Part shown: positions 5,226 to 5,317 of the stretch, one piece after another
Position numbering within the stretch: position 1 is the first letter of the stretch
Layout of the letters: each line of letters starts with the position of its first letter
Assembly: GCA_019314085.1 (NCBI GenBank)
Contig: JAFCZZ010000131.1
Coordinates: forward strand, 1 to 5,317
Direction: 5' to 3'
Length of the DNA: 5,317 bases
Origin: Deltaproteobacteria bacterium
Lineage (GTDB): Bacteria > Desulfobacterota > Syntrophia > Syntrophales > UBA2210
Made by a program: the position numbers and the translations under genes
Notes under the pieces: generated by a model
Seen by the model: only the letters and a program-made list of their open reading frames with translations
Databases searched by the model: none
Told to the model about the DNA's origin: nothing

Positions 5226-5317
5226 TCATCGCGTCCGCATCTGTTTGATTCGCCGATACAGCCACCCGTTGATATAGAAGAAACGTGTCATCCATCCACT
5301 GCGCCGGAGAATCTTTT
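5226..5317 (-). CDS. Possible C-terminal end of an unidentified gene
   Basis: The minus strand is open in one frame from the right edge (first full codon at 5315-5313) to TGA at 5226-5228, giving 29 residues: KILRRSGWMTRFFYINGWL at the edge, then YRRIKQMRTR at the terminus. The aromatic and basic composition with natural codons (TTC TTC TAT ATC AAC) looks like a genuine protein end, but too little is visible to name it. Another minus-strand frame is also open here, ending in TGA nearer moaC, with less protein-like content. The gene would lie 110 bp upstream of moaC in the same direction. Confidence 0.35.
   Translation of the reverse strand, partial: KILRRSGWMTRFFYINGWLYRRIKQMRTR

Noticed and set aside
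4813..5277. Plus-strand 154-codon open frame antisense to moaC
   Set aside because: moaC on the other strand is certain, with all active-site residues; the antisense frame shows no recognisable motif.

Overview
The window looks like ordinary chromosomal housekeeping DNA from a Gram-negative bacterium of roughly balanced base composition. A deltaproteobacterial lineage (Desulfobacterota, syntrophic or sulfate-reducer type) is my best guess. It rests on the style of the proteins (short SSB with a [14 protein letters not shown] tail, TatA with an FGAGKLPEIG hinge, RodZ-type protein with a Glu/Pro-rich linker) and on promoters of the TTGACN-17-T(T/A) type. The lineage is inference; no rRNA or lineage-specific marker is present. 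Most of the DNA codes for protein, and I see no transposase, integrase, phage gene, tRNA, CRISPR array or long repeat.

Layout from left to right: uppP (undecaprenyl-diphosphatase, minus strand, starts at a TTG, C-terminal end off the left edge); a divergent regulatory gap of 216 bp with a good minus-strand promoter, a perfect leader palindrome, and a TTGACA element with a small palindrome in front of ssb; ssb (plus) ending in an intrinsic terminator whose T tract runs into the 3' end of convergent tatA; tatA and a rodZ-like gene, both minus strand, with a small hairpin between them; a 145 bp divergent gap; suhB-type inositol monophosphatase (plus); a short convergent gap; then a minus-strand group of moaC, a PH-domain-like membrane protein gene and a small Fis-type DNA-binding protein gene, with a likely promoter just upstream of moaC. 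The right edge holds the possible last 29 codons of another minus-strand gene that I cannot name.

The genes do not form one pathway. uppP and the rodZ-like gene both touch envelope growth (lipid carrier recycling, cell shape), tatA supplies a protein-export component, ssb serves replication and repair, and moaC makes the molybdenum cofactor precursor. Many molybdoenzymes are exported by the Tat system, so moaC and tatA may be functionally linked, but they are not in one operon here. The least explained part is the moaC, PH-like and Fis-like group, whose last two members have no assigned job. I did not find a convincing new multi-gene system; the findings are mostly regulatory structures and the two poorly characterised small genes.
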